Shown here one piece after another: positions 41,402 to 50,966 of a stretch of DNA of 64,000 nucleotides. The DNA is taken from assembly GCF_018224885.1 (NCBI RefSeq), contig NZ_JAGTXB010000004.1:186001-250000 (forward strand), given 5' to 3'. The position numbers were made by a program, and so were the translations under genes. Numbering within the stretch: the first letter of the stretch is position 1; each line of letters starts with the position of its first letter. The DNA comes from Chitinophaga hostae. GTDB lineage: Bacteria; Bacteroidota; Bacteroidia; Chitinophagales; Chitinophagaceae. The notes beneath the pieces were generated by a model, which had not been told where the DNA came from, did not search any database, and worked only from the letters and a program-made list of their open reading frames with translations.

Positions 41402-44400
41402 TTATTGCTGATTCATGATAATTACTTTTTTAGACACTACTTTATCATTTGCATGAAAGGAAACAATATAGATGCCGCTGCTGTATTGTCTGCCTATTAC
41501 ATGTTGTTGTCCGTTGCCGGTAACCTCCCGCCACCACAGGATCTGCCCGGATACATTGGATATACTGATACGGCATTTTTCACCAGGTACTTTATCAAAA
41601 TATCCGTACAATGTTTTCCCGGTGCTGTAAGCACGGAATACCGGTTCTTCGGAAGGCGGTGTTATTTCCCGGCCATTGCGGAACACGAGCGAGAAGCGTT
41701 TTTCATAGCTGCCCGCTTCCAGGTAGACCCGGTATTTTGAATACTGGAGTAATTCTTCTGTATGACCCGTTACTTCGTCCTTTAAATAAATGTGCAGCTG
41801 GTCGGGCATATGCACAATATCTACTGTATTGAAAGTGATCCAGCCGGTTCTTTCTGTTTTCAGTCCCAATGGTATCACATCCGTACTGTCGGGATACTGT
41901 GGCCAGGCGTTGATGGAAAGCCTGGAGCCATCGGTGGCCATTGCATAGACATTAGGCACCGTGGTGGCGGTATTCATCAGCTTCAGGGCGTCCATTGTTT
42001 TTTCGAAAGATGGGGAGGCAGCGGCGTCAAAGTATACCACCAGCGGATCTGCGGGGCCTCCATCATCAGCAAATGCTGCACTAAGCCGGAGAATAGGCGA
42101 GTTTACCGGAACACGGTGAAAAACAGGCGACAGGTTATTCACTCTTGCATTGTTGTTAACAGCTAAAGTACCTGTAACCGGGAAAGCGCCGTTGCTCACA
42201 TGTACAAAGAACCCCTGCATAGAGCCAATCAGGTTATTGGCGATACCATCGCTGGAAACGCCGTTGATATATGAGCTGTAGGTGCCGGTATACTGATCGG
42301 CAGTACCGGCATTGAAATAGTATACCGCATTATCCACATTGGTCCGTGTCCAACCGGTAGCGGCATCCCAGTCTACAGGAGAAGGATACGGGTTGCCTAC
42401 CAGGTTGAAGCCTTGTGTATAAGGTTGATTATTATTGGTGAGCGCAGGTGCAGTTACTGTTTGATTATTGACTACACCGGTGATGTCGGCAGTAAGCGGC
42501 GTATTGGAAGTCCCCATCTGCGCAGCATATCCCTGCATCGGTGTGAGCGCGCCGGAAGTACTGGTATAAGCCACCCATCCCGAAGAGGTACGGTTTTCTA
42601 CATACCGGTAAAAAGAGGGGAAGGTGGCATTGAGATTAACATCATCCGCAAATTCATTAACGGTAGCGGCCTGAACGGGTGAACTGAAATATTTATAGCC
42701 GAAGGCGGATGGTATATACCGCTGTATGGTAACATTTCCGGTTACCTGTCCTGCACCGCTACCATCAATCAGCGCGGTTTGCGTAGCGGTGGACAGTAAG
42801 GTGAGATTGCCGCCGGTGGTAAGTTGTCCGACAGTTATCTTCAATATACCGCTGATGTTAAGCGTACCTCCTAATGATACACCCGAAGTATTGTTGACGA
42901 TGAGATTACTCAGCGTATTCGTTGCAAAGGTTGCTGCAGGTATTGTTTGTGCTCCTGCGCCATTCAGTTCTATGGTACCCGCTGTGGCGGTAAAGGTGCC
43001 GGTATTGGATATTACACCGCCTATGCGGAGTATGGCGCTGCTTACTGTTACCGTAGCACCGGTCTGTATGGTTATATTATTCGCAATAGCAGTTCCCGTA
43101 TTGATCAGCGGGTAGTTAGTAAGACCAGTGGGAATGGTTACATTGGTGGTACTTACCGGCACAGCAGCTGAAGACCAGTTACCGGTAACATACCAGCTGG
43201 TGCTGACGGCGCCGGTCCATATTGAACCGGTAGATAATTCACCCACCGCCAGATCACCCAAAGCAGTGAGCCCCGTTACCTGGATAGAGGTGGAAAGAGG
43301 CGCGCTTACAGCAGGTAATGTCCATGTACCTCCACTGTACCTGGCTGCCTTAAAATTGGCGGTGGTAGCGCCCGCATCTACATCGGCAGCTACCCAGTTA
43401 AGCGTTACTGTTGCCGTTGTAAATACCGCGCCGCTGTTGGTGAGCGTCCAGTAACGGGTCACCTTTTTGCTGGTATTTAAACCAGATGTCGGGAGATTGG
43501 GATGCGAAGCTGGAGTCACTGTTGCGAGCACATCCCCGGCTGTACTAACACTGGCGAATAATGCGGTTGCCGGCGTATAATTCAGCGTGTCACCAATTTC
43601 ATAAAGCCGGCTGATATTACTGCCGGAAGCAACATTCTTTTGCAGCCGGCCATATACCCATCCTGTACTTTGCCCTGCACCTGTTACTGTTCCGGCGGCG
43701 GGAATGATAACCGTATTACTTCCTGTCCTGATCTTTCCGGCCATAAATGTTAAGGTGCCGTTGATGGTAGCGTTAGCGGCCAGCGAAACCAACCCGGTGG
43801 ATTTGTTTACTTTGAAATGATTGAAAGCGCCTGTTGAGGAAACGCTTTGATCTGCGCTGCCGGAGAAGTAAATGGCAGAACCGGTATTGGTGAATGTTCC
43901 GCCGGTCATGTTCCAGTTGCCTCTTAAGGTATCGGTAAAACTGCCTGGCACAAAAGTACCGTTGCTCAGGGTGAAATCATTCAGGATCGTGAGCGCGGCG
44001 GTTGCTGTTTTCGTGCCTGCGGCGGAAATAGTCAGGTTGCCATAGGCGGTGGCCGAAGAAACCGTTTGTGTGCTGCCGGCATATTCCACCGTGCTTAGCG
44101 TATCCAGCAGGTAACTGTCGAATGCGGGCAAACTAAAAACACCTCTCACAATAAGGCGGGTACTGTCGTCTATTGAAAGCAATCCGCCCCCGGCCGGATC
44201 CTGTATAATAGTAGAATCTCCGGCATCCAATGTGCCCCCGGTTATTGCCAGCGATGTCATCAGCCGCAAACTTCTTGCAAGGGTAACGGTGGCAGTAGTT
44301 GCCTTCTGTACCTCCAGCTGCGCCAGGTTAAACGGACTCGCCGTTCCCCCGATAACAGCCGCTGTGGCGCCGGTCATGGTAGGGGTTCCGATGGAGGCGT

Positions 44401-47400
44401 CGAAAGCGCCGTTGATGGTGAAGTTGTGTTCAATATTAAAATCTGCATCCGTTAGTACAGTGCCGTTGATAATAAGATTGTAGAACGTAGTGCCATCGCT
44501 GCCGGTGAGTGTTCCGGAGGGAGATGTCATGTTAAACGTAGAAGTGCCGCCGTTGAGCGTACCATTACTTTCAATATCATTGTTCACCGTAAAGGTGTTA
44601 CTGCCAGCGTTGAAAATGGCGCCTCCGTTGATGTGCAGGTCCCCGTTTATATTCCAGTTGGTATTCGGGGTAACGCCTGCTGTGTTGGCGATGGTAACGT
44701 CTGTAAGACTGGTAGGCGCACCTGAAACGGTAAGCGCCACGTTGCCGCCGAATATGACATTGCCGGTGCTGGAAAAGCTGGTGCCGGTAAGCGTGATATT
44801 CTGTGGCGCAATCGGGTTAAAATACAGGGTGCCGGAACTGGTTACCGTTCCGTTGTTGGTAAAACTGCCGCGAATGGTATGGGTGGGCAAGCCCCCGTTA
44901 AAGATGGCGCCATTGCTGATATTAAAGGCTACCAGCACCAGCCAGTTCACACTTGGATTGATACCTGCTGTATTATTTATATTCAGCGTAGCATAGGTAG
45001 GCGTACTTGTAGAATTTAAAATAGGAGAAACGTTCCCATTGAAATTAATGACGCCGCTGGAGTTGGACACCACCGCATTCAGGAAACGTATTGTTTGAAG
45101 GCTGGTACCACTGAAAGTGGTGATGCCATTGCTGATCAGTGATCCGCTGTTGGTCAGATCTCCATTTACGGTAGCAGATCCGCTGCCGCCATCGTAGGAT
45201 CCTCCGGTAGTTATCTGCAGGAGACCGTTATAGGTAATATCGCTGCCGGCTACCGCGTAACTGCCGTATACGGTGAGCCTGTTGAAGGTAGTATTGCCGG
45301 TAATTGTTTTGCTGCTGCCGTTAAGTGTAACCGTACCGGTGCCGCCTGAGAAGGAGCCGCTGTTGTTCCAGTTACCGTAAAGGTTAGTGGTGAATGCGCC
45401 GGCACTGAAGGTAGCGCCGCTGCTGATCAGCAGATCTCCATTTATCGTTATGTTGTTCGCCAGGCTTTTGGTACCGCTGCCACTCAGCGTCAGATGCCCG
45501 TATGAAATGTTGCCGGATACTGTTTGTGCGCCGGCTGCATTATAGTTAACGGTACTGGTGTTGCCCAGCTGGTACTGGGAGTAGTTAGCAGGAAAATTGC
45601 CCGCTCCCCCGGCTGTTAAAGTAGCGCCGTTGGCGATGGAAAGCACGCCACCCAGGGCGCTGCGGTTAGCCGTGAATGTAGACAATCCCATGGTGCCTCC
45701 GTTTAAAGACAGGTTTCCATTTATCACCACATTACCCGTAAGCGAGGCTGTACCGCCGGTTTTGTTGATCACCAGGTTATTGAAGGTGGTGCTGCTGATA
45801 GTTTGTGTGTTGCTGCCGGTGAAGTTAACGCTGCCGGTAGTAGGGGTGAAGGTGCCGCTGTTATTCCAGTTGCCGCCTACTGTGATGGCAGCTGATCCTC
45901 CGTTGGCAGTGGCGCCTGCACTCATTCCGAAATCTCCCGTGACAGTAGTGGCAGCATTTACACCCAGGTTACCGCTGCTTACAGTAAGATTGCCGTTTAC
46001 CGTGGTGGCGCTGTTTATCTGCGCACTACCGGCAGATTTATTAATGGTGAGATGATTGTAGGTAAGTCCTGCTACTGACTGCACCGCCGAGCCATTGTAA
46101 TTTACCGTACCACTGCCCGCTGTAAAGGTGCCATTGGAATAATTGAAATCGCCGCCAATATTCAGCGTTCCCGTACCGGAGCAGGCAATACCGGCGCTGC
46201 CGGATTGTGTAACAGATCCTGCAATGGTAGCATTTCCATTGCCCACATTGAGCTGAATGGTGTGTCCGGCGGTGCCATCGCTCAGCACAAGGCCGCCGTT
46301 TACGGTAAGGTTTTGATCATTGACATTAATGGTATGTGCGGCATTGGCTGCCCATATGCCGGCGATATTACCCTGTGTTGTCAGTGAGCCTCCCGCAGCC
46401 AGTGTGAGCGTAGCAGCCTCCACACTGCCGAAGGAAATACTTTTTATATTGACGCTGGAACTGATAGTGGGTTGATTGGTAAATGAAATGGTGCCGATTT
46501 CAGCGATATCATTTACGCCGGGTGGACGGGAAGGACTGCCCTGTGCTATGGTCCAGTTGGCGGCCGTATTCCAGTCGGTGCTCACGGAGCCGTTCCACCT
46601 TACCACGTTGGCGGTGGAAGCCATGGTATAACGCCCGGTAAAGCTCAAGGCCAGCAGGGTAAATTGCTCCACATAGTTGGAGGTGGTGCTGCTGGCGGAG
46701 TTGCCATATACCGACCATCCGGAACCGGTGTTACGCCAGATGGTCAAACTGCTTTCAGTGTTACCATTCAGCTCCGCATCTTCATAGTGAAAACGCAGGG
46801 TGGTGGCAGCGAGCGTGATACCGCCGCCAGTTGTAATATTATATTCCCGGTTTATCGCGGCACCGGAAGGGAAATCTGCTACTGTTTGCGGTGTAACGGA
46901 TACGGTAATAGTGCCGCTGGTGGTAAGGCCGGTAAGGGTAACGGTATTGTTGGGGCTTTCAAAGGCGTATGCCGTGCCCAGGTTAAAAGTATGGGAATGT
47001 TGGATAGTACCAAGGATAATACCGTTGCCACTTCTATTGCTGGTAATGGTCAGTGTATTAACGCCTGTAATGATGGTGCCACTGGTCATATTCACGGTTC
47101 CCACAGAAATGTTGCTTAAAAGGGTTACCTGGTTGGTGGTAGCAGATTTATTTATGGTAAGTATATTAAAGGTAGAAGCGCCGGTAATGGCTGTGTTGGC
47201 GGCCCCGCTGAGCGTAACGGTGCCGGTGGATGCAGTGAAAGTACCGTTGTTAATCCAGTCGCCCAGCAGGGAAAGCGATTGACTGGATCCATTAAAGGTA
47301 GTGCCGGACGAGATGGTAAAATCACTGTTCACGGTCACCGTTCCTCCCAGTGTTTTGGTGTTGCCATTGCTGACCACCAATTTATTAAATGTACCGGCAG

Positions 47401-49474
47401 CAACTGTTTGTGCGCCGGTACCATTAAAATTGACGGTGTTGGGAATGGTGGAAGTTACATCCAGCGTTCCGGCGGTAACTGTGTAGGTATTGGCAATTCC
47501 GAGGATTGAATTGGTGGATAATTGTAAGGAGGTGCCATTAAGGGTAACATTGAAAAGATTGGCCGTACCGTTAAGCGAGCTGGTTCCTGTAAAAGTGGTG
47601 GTGCCGGCGCTGGCAGAAAAGCTGCCGGATACATCCAGTGTATTACTGATCGAGAATCCTGCGGAGGAAGTAATGCTGCCGGAAAGCGATAAACTTGCGA
47701 AGCCGATGGTGCCGGCGCCGGAAATGGTTTTACCGGCGCCGCTCATGATCACACTGCCTGAAGTGTTGGTGAAACTTCCTGCTACAGAAAGATTACCGGT
47801 AATGCTGATTCCTGTTGCTGCGCTCACCGTACCGGAGATGGTCAGGTTTTCAAGGGAGATGCCCGTACCTGTAATTGTTTTACTGCTTCCATTCATGGTA
47901 AGGGTGCCGCCGGTAAGATGGGTAAAAGTACCGGGAGCGGTGGTGGTAAGGTTTCCGGAAAGGGTGAGCGAGGTGCTGGCGGCTGCTGTGATATTGGTGG
48001 CAGCTGCAGTGAGGTTATTAAAGGTATGTGTACCGCTTCCGCTAATGGAAGTACCTCCCCCGGTGAAGGTAACTGTTCCTGTGCCACCGCTGAAAGTGCC
48101 GTTGTTCACCCAGTTGCCGGAAGTGGTTACAGTGAAGCTCCCTCCGTTAAAGGTGGTGGATGTACCGATATTTACGTTGCCGCTCACCGTGATGTTGGCG
48201 GCCGCCGTATAACTCACAGAAGTGCCGCTGCCAATGACGGAGGTAAGGTTACCAGATATGGTAATAGCTGTGGCAGGCATAGTTTTTACGGCAGCGCCAC
48301 TTCCGGAAGATAAAGTGAGATTACCGTAAGTGGCTGCAGTTACCGTTTGGTTGGTACCGTTGTATTCCACTATGCTGGTCAGGCTAAGTGAAACCGTACC
48401 AAAATTAATGGGAAAGTTACTGGTGCCGCCAACCTTTAACGTGGCGCCATTGGCTACGGTAAGACCGCCGCCGGCTACAGTGGTGCCCCTGTTTGCGGTA
48501 AAGGTAGTGAGGTCTAATGTGCCGGCGAGAACTTCTATATTACCCACGGCAGCCGTGGTGGAGTTAAGGGCATTCAGGTTGCCTCCTAATGTTTTGGTAC
48601 CGCGGCCACTGATCCTGAGCGTAGAGTAAGTAAGGTTGTTCCTTACGGTTTGACTGGTGAGGGTATCACTGTATTCTACAATGCTCCCGGCCGCGAGTGT
48701 AACCGTTCCCGTGAGACCATAATTACCTGCGTATGTGGAGGCATTTACGTGCAGTACGCCACCCTGGTTTACAGTAGTGGTGCCTGCTCCCGAAACAACA
48801 ACCGGTGTGGCAACATCGGCTGGGATAAAAAAGCCGTTTATGGTAAGCGTACCGGCAACGGTCATATTTACATTTTGTGTGGTAGTGCTTCCGGTACCAA
48901 TGGTCAGCCTCCGGAATGGGGTAACCGCGGTACCGCCAATTGATTGCGTGGTGCCGGCAAAAGTAACCCTTGCCGTGCTGGAGGTGGTAGTATAAGTGCC
49001 GGAATTGCTCCAGTTACCGGTTACGGTCAATGTTACGCCTTTCTGGGAAATGGTACTGCCGGCGGCGATGGTCAGGTTACCGGCTACCGTCAGGTTTTTG
49101 CTGACTGTTAGCGTGGCATTTACGCCGGCGCCCACCGTCAGGGATTTACAATTGGCACTGCTGCTGATATTAGGGCTAAAAGCTCCTGTAAAGCTGGCGT
49201 TACCTATTATGGCATCAATGGTGGCGGTAGGTACGCCCGCGGTCCAATTGGCGCTGTTAGACCAGGCAGTGCTTACGGTGCCTTTCCAGCTGGTTTGCGC
49301 AAACAAATGAACGGGAAGAAAGAGCGCCCACACCATTAGCAGTTTTACAGCACAGGTAGCCACAGGAATACAGGGAACGCCTGTACGACGAACCCTGAGG
49401 AGTTTTTTGCTGCGAAACTGACGAATTAACCAATGTATAATCACTTCCATAGGAGCGTTATTTGGTTGCCACAT
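41402..49474 (-). CDS. Giant beta-solenoid adhesin with T9SS type A sorting domain, 2690 residues
   Basis: The signal region is unusually long: a basic stretch precedes a hydrophobic core at about 43-60 ending LFAQ; an alternative start is at 49450. The body is low-complexity Gly/Thr/Asn/Ser sequence with short recurring turns such as GNLTI, TVNGNLT and TFNNLVINK, typical of right-handed beta-solenoid surface proteins. A W-G-x-VST-W---NW block occurs three times (about residues 62, 958 and 2085), splitting the chain into segments. After about 2250 there is a globular region with GFNLVGNPYPSPVDW, and the final 75 residues form a T9SS type A sorting domain (SGIYIVSFHANDKVVSKKVII). It should be a T9SS-exported surface adhesin, yet it is encoded inside a chaperone-usher-like operon with 9- and 10-base gaps. 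Confidence 0.88.
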   Translation of the reverse strand: MWQPNNAPMEVIIHWLIRQFRSKKLLRVRRTGVPCIPVATCAVKLLMVWALFLPVHLFAQTSWKGTVSTAWSNSANWTAGVPTATIDAIIGNASFTGAFSPNISSSANCKSLTVGAGVNATLTVSKNLTVAGNLTIAAGSTISQKGVTLTVTGNWSNSGTYTTTSSTARVTFAGTTQSIGGTAVTPFRRLTIGTGSTTTQNVNMTVAGTLTINGFFIPADVATPVVVSGAGTTTVNQGGVLHVNASTYAGNYGLTGTVTLAAGSIVEYSDTLTSQTVRNNLTYSTLRISGRGTKTLGGNLNALNSTTAAVGNIEVLAGTLDLTTFTANRGTTVAGGGLTVANGATLKVGGTSNFPINFGTVSLSLTSIVEYNGTNQTVTAATYGNLTLSSGSGAAVKTMPATAITISGNLTSVIGSGTSVSYTAAANITVSGNVNIGTSTTFNGGSFTVTTSGNWVNNGTFSGGTGTVTFTGGGTSISGSGTHTFNNLTAAATNITAAASTSLTLSGNLTTTAPGTFTHLTGGTLTMNGSSKTITGTGISLENLTISGTVSAATGISITGNLSVAGSFTNTSGSVIMSGAGKTISGAGTIGFASLSLSGSITSSAGFSISNTLDVSGSFSASAGTTTFTGTSSLNGTANLFNVTLNGTSLQLSTNSILGIANTYTVTAGTLDVTSTIPNTVNFNGTGAQTVAAGTFNKLVVSNGNTKTLGGTVTVNSDFTISSGTTFNGSSQSLSLLGDWINNGTFTASTGTVTLSGAANTAITGASTFNILTINKSATTNQVTLLSNISVGTVNMTSGTIITGVNTLTITSNRSGNGIILGTIQHSHTFNLGTAYAFESPNNTVTLTGLTTSGTITVSVTPQTVADFPSGAAINREYNITTGGGITLAATTLRFHYEDAELNGNTESSLTIWRNTGSGWSVYGNSASSTTSNYVEQFTLLALSFTGRYTMASTANVVRWNGSVSTDWNTAANWTIAQGSPSRPPGVNDIAEIGTISFTNQPTISSSVNIKSISFGSVEAATLTLAAGGSLTTQGNIAGIWAANAAHTINVNDQNLTVNGGLVLSDGTAGHTIQLNVGNGNATIAGSVTQSGSAGIACSGTGTLNIGGDFNYSNGTFTAGSGTVNYNGSAVQSVAGLTYNHLTINKSAGSAQINSATTVNGNLTVSSGNLGVNAATTVTGDFGMSAGATANGGSAAITVGGNWNNSGTFTPTTGSVNFTGSNTQTISSTTFNNLVINKTGGTASLTGNVVINGNLSLNGGTMGLSTFTANRSALGGVLSIANGATLTAGGAGNFPANYSQYQLGNTSTVNYNAAGAQTVSGNISYGHLTLSGSGTKSLANNITINGDLLISSGATFSAGAFTTNLYGNWNNSGSFSGGTGTVTLNGSSKTITGNTTFNRLTVYGSYAVAGSDITYNGLLQITTGGSYDGGSGSATVNGDLTNSGSLISNGITTFSGTSLQTIRFLNAVVSNSSGVINFNGNVSPILNSTSTPTYATLNINNTAGINPSVNWLVLVAFNISNGAIFNGGLPTHTIRGSFTNNGTVTSSGTLYFNPIAPQNITLTGTSFSSTGNVIFGGNVALTVSGAPTSLTDVTIANTAGVTPNTNWNINGDLHINGGAIFNAGSNTFTVNNDIESNGTLNGGTSTFNMTSPSGTLTGSDGTTFYNLIINGTVLTDADFNIEHNFTINGAFDASIGTPTMTGATAAVIGGTASPFNLAQLEVQKATTATVTLARSLRLMTSLAITGGTLDAGDSTIIQDPAGGGLLSIDDSTRLIVRGVFSLPAFDSYLLDTLSTVEYAGSTQTVSSATAYGNLTISAAGTKTATAALTILNDFTLSNGTFVPGSFTDTLRGNWNMTGGTFTNTGSAIYFSGSADQSVSSTGAFNHFKVNKSTGLVSLAANATINGTLTFMAGKIRTGSNTVIIPAAGTVTGAGQSTGWVYGRLQKNVASGSNISRLYEIGDTLNYTPATALFASVSTAGDVLATVTPASHPNLPTSGLNTSKKVTRYWTLTNSGAVFTTATVTLNWVAADVDAGATTANFKAARYSGGTWTLPAVSAPLSTSIQVTGLTALGDLAVGELSTGSIWTGAVSTSWYVTGNWSSAAVPVSTTNVTIPTGLTNYPLINTGTAIANNITIQTGATVTVSSAILRIGGVISNTGTFTATAGTIELNGAGAQTIPAATFATNTLSNLIVNNTSGVSLGGTLNISGILKITVGQLTTGGNLTLLSTATQTALIDGSGAGQVTGNVTIQRYIPSAFGYKYFSSPVQAATVNEFADDVNLNATFPSFYRYVENRTSSGWVAYTSTSGALTPMQGYAAQMGTSNTPLTADITGVVNNQTVTAPALTNNNQPYTQGFNLVGNPYPSPVDWDAATGWTRTNVDNAVYYFNAGTADQYTGTYSSYINGVSSDGIANNLIGSMQGFFVHVSNGAFPVTGTLAVNNNARVNNLSPVFHRVPVNSPILRLSAAFADDGGPADPLVVYFDAAASPSFEKTMDALKLMNTATTVPNVYAMATDGSRLSINAWPQYPDSTDVIPLGLKTERTGWITFNTVDIVHMPDQLHIYLKDEVTGHTEELLQYSKYRVYLEAGSYEKRFSLVFRNGREITPPSEEPVFRAYSTGKTLYGYFDKVPGEKCRISISNVSGQILWWREVTGNGQQHVIGRQYSSGIYIVSFHANDKVVSKKVIIMNQQ

Positions 49475-49483
49475 GCCTGCCTG

Positions 49484-50350
49484 CTATAATTTCAATTCGG
49501 CCTGAGCCAGTTGTTCGGTAACTGTTTTGGACGTGGTTGTATAGGACACATGCAATTTCCCGGTTTGATAATTCACCCCCGGTTTCTTTTCGAGTGCAAG
49601 ATGAAGCTGACGTTGTGTATTTGGAGTATATACCGCCAATCCCCTTGCCACCGCTACCTGGGTTACTTTCCCCTGGGGCGAAATATAATCCACTGTGATA
49701 TCACCATATACCGAAGAATTTCCCAACCGGTTAAACAGGAGGTTCAGTCCCGGCGCCGGCGTATTGACGCGGTCTACCGAAAGGTCGGTCAACTGTACAC
49801 TTGCTTTGGTTTCACCCACCCGGATGATAACGGGAATGGTAATTCCGAAAATCGGGGTGAGTTTAACGTTAATACCACCACTGTCTTTCTTCGGAATATT
49901 TTCGCCTGCAGGTTTTTCGTCTGGCACGGCCCTGAAATACAGGTGGGAGCGGTATTCGCCGGCTGTCAACTCGCCGGCGTTGGTCAGCTGTAATTTTATC
50001 ACCTGTGCTTCATTGGGCCCCAGTACCACGCTGCGGGGAAAAAAACGAAGGTATTTACTGGCAAACTGTTGTCCGGAGTCTGGTTCATTGATCTGTTCAA
50101 AAGTGCCGTTCTTGTTCATCCTTATCTCCACAAATGAAATAAGGTACCTGGCCGTATCTTTACCTGAATTAGCCAGGTTCAATTCTTCAGCACGTTTTTG
50201 TCCTTCAAAAACAACGCGCACAGGCGTAACCAGCAGGTTACCTTGTGCGCTCACTTCAGATATTGCTATGCAGCAACATAACATAATAGCAGCCACAAAA
50301 CGGGGGAGACATGTCATCGGGGGAACATTCGGATATACCGATATTTTCAT
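49484..50350 (-). CDS. PapD-like periplasmic pilus-assembly chaperone
   Basis: 288 residues with a signal peptide (core about 17-33, cut near VSAQG). The mature start LLVTPVRVVFEGQKRAEEL is the first strand of a PapD-type immunoglobulin domain; the chaperone signature follows as FFPRSVVLGPNEAQVIKLQL (edge strand with alternating hydrophobics), then GEYRSHLYFRAVP. A second Ig-like domain covers about 165-285. Chaperones of this class hold subunits by donor-strand complementation in the periplasm and pass them to an usher. It is encoded between a DUF4402 pilin-like gene (100-base gap with a hairpin) and the giant solenoid gene (9-base gap), with the usher-like gene at the operon end. The two-domain length fits, though the N-domain arginine of PapD could not be placed with certainty. 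Confidence 0.82.
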   Translation of the reverse strand: MKISVYPNVPPMTCLPRFVAAIMLCCCIAISEVSAQGNLLVTPVRVVFEGQKRAEELNLANSGKDTARYLISFVEIRMNKNGTFEQINEPDSGQQFASKYLRFFPRSVVLGPNEAQVIKLQLTNAGELTAGEYRSHLYFRAVPDEKPAGENIPKKDSGGINVKLTPIFGITIPVIIRVGETKASVQLTDLSVDRVNTPAPGLNLLFNRLGNSSVYGDITVDYISPQGKVTQVAVARGLAVYTPNTQRQLHLALEKKPGVNYQTGKLHVSYTTTSKTVTEQLAQAELKL

Positions 50351-50377
50351 GGCTTCGTACTTTAGGATAATACAGTC

Positions 50378-50405
50378 TATAGCCGCATACCGGGTGCGTG
50401 CTATA
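50378..50405 (-). other. Intercistronic hairpin between pilin-like and chaperone genes
   Basis: TATAGCCGCA (50378-50387) pairs with 50395-50405 apart from one bulged base, around a 7-base loop. No U run follows in the transcribed direction, so it is more likely an RNA-stability or processing element than a full terminator. Confidence 0.5.
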
Positions 50406-50450
50406 CAGGATAATTGGTTAAAGTTACCCGGAAACGTATCGTGCGTCCGG

Positions 50451-50966
50451 TCAGTTATAATTCACTGTTACATCAAAGGGAGTTCCTGAAACATATGTGC
50501 CGGCGGCTTGCGCTGCGCTGACATTGAGTGTAGCGCCAACAGTGAGGGTTTGCGTACCTGCTGTAAGGGTTCCAACGCCTGTCGGATTGCTGACGAAATT
50601 GGTTACGGTCATTGTATTGGATCCGCTGGTAATGGTTAAAGCAGTGGAAGGTAATGTAATGCTATAGGAATAGCTGCCGGTACCGGTTACGGTAAATGAG
50701 GCGGCTGTAACGGTTCCTGTGGCTGTAGAGGGAAGCGTTACGCCTCCTGTACGGGAACGCACGCCTGCCGGGGTCAGTACCACGGTTCCACCCGCAGTAG
50801 ATTGAACAGCTACATTACCAAAATTCATGTCCACATCTTTTACAATACTGATTGGCGTTACAATGGTGGCTGTTGCCGTTGCGGATGCCGTTTCCTGCGC
50901 GGATATACGAGGACTTACTGCCATCAATGCCAGCGAGACGAATGCGATGATGCTAAGCTTTTTCAT
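50451..50966 (-). CDS. DUF4402-domain pilin-like secreted protein (major subunit candidate)
   Basis: 171 residues from the ATG at 50966, where a clean signal peptide begins (MKKLSIIAFVSLALM...ISAQE); the longer frame upstream is not convincing, and an ATG at 50984 is possible. The mature protein is one DUF4402 domain: TATIVTPISIVKDVDMNFG, then VVLTPAGVRSRTGGV, ASFTVTGTGSYSYSITLP, TLTAGTQTLTVGATLNV and the closing GTYVSGTPFDVTVNYN strand. The small size, single beta-sandwich and alternating last strand fit a fimbrial subunit. It is the first gene of the minus-strand operon ahead of the chaperone, solenoid adhesin, second DUF4402 and usher-like genes, the usual position of a major pilin. The pilin role is inferred; DUF4402 has no settled function. 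Confidence 0.8.
   Translation of the reverse strand: MKKLSIIAFVSLALMAVSPRISAQETASATATATIVTPISIVKDVDMNFGNVAVQSTAGGTVVLTPAGVRSRTGGVTLPSTATGTVTAASFTVTGTGSYSYSITLPSTALTITSGSNTMTVTNFVSNPTGVGTLTAGTQTLTVGATLNVSAAQAAGTYVSGTPFDVTVNYN

Noticed and set aside
42413..49310. Long plus-strand frames of up to 240 codons opposite the beta-solenoid gene
   Set aside because: Their Val/Pro/Ala-rich composition is what the reverse complement of Thr/Gly/Asn-rich repeats gives; there is no signal or domain and they sit inside an operon on the other strand.
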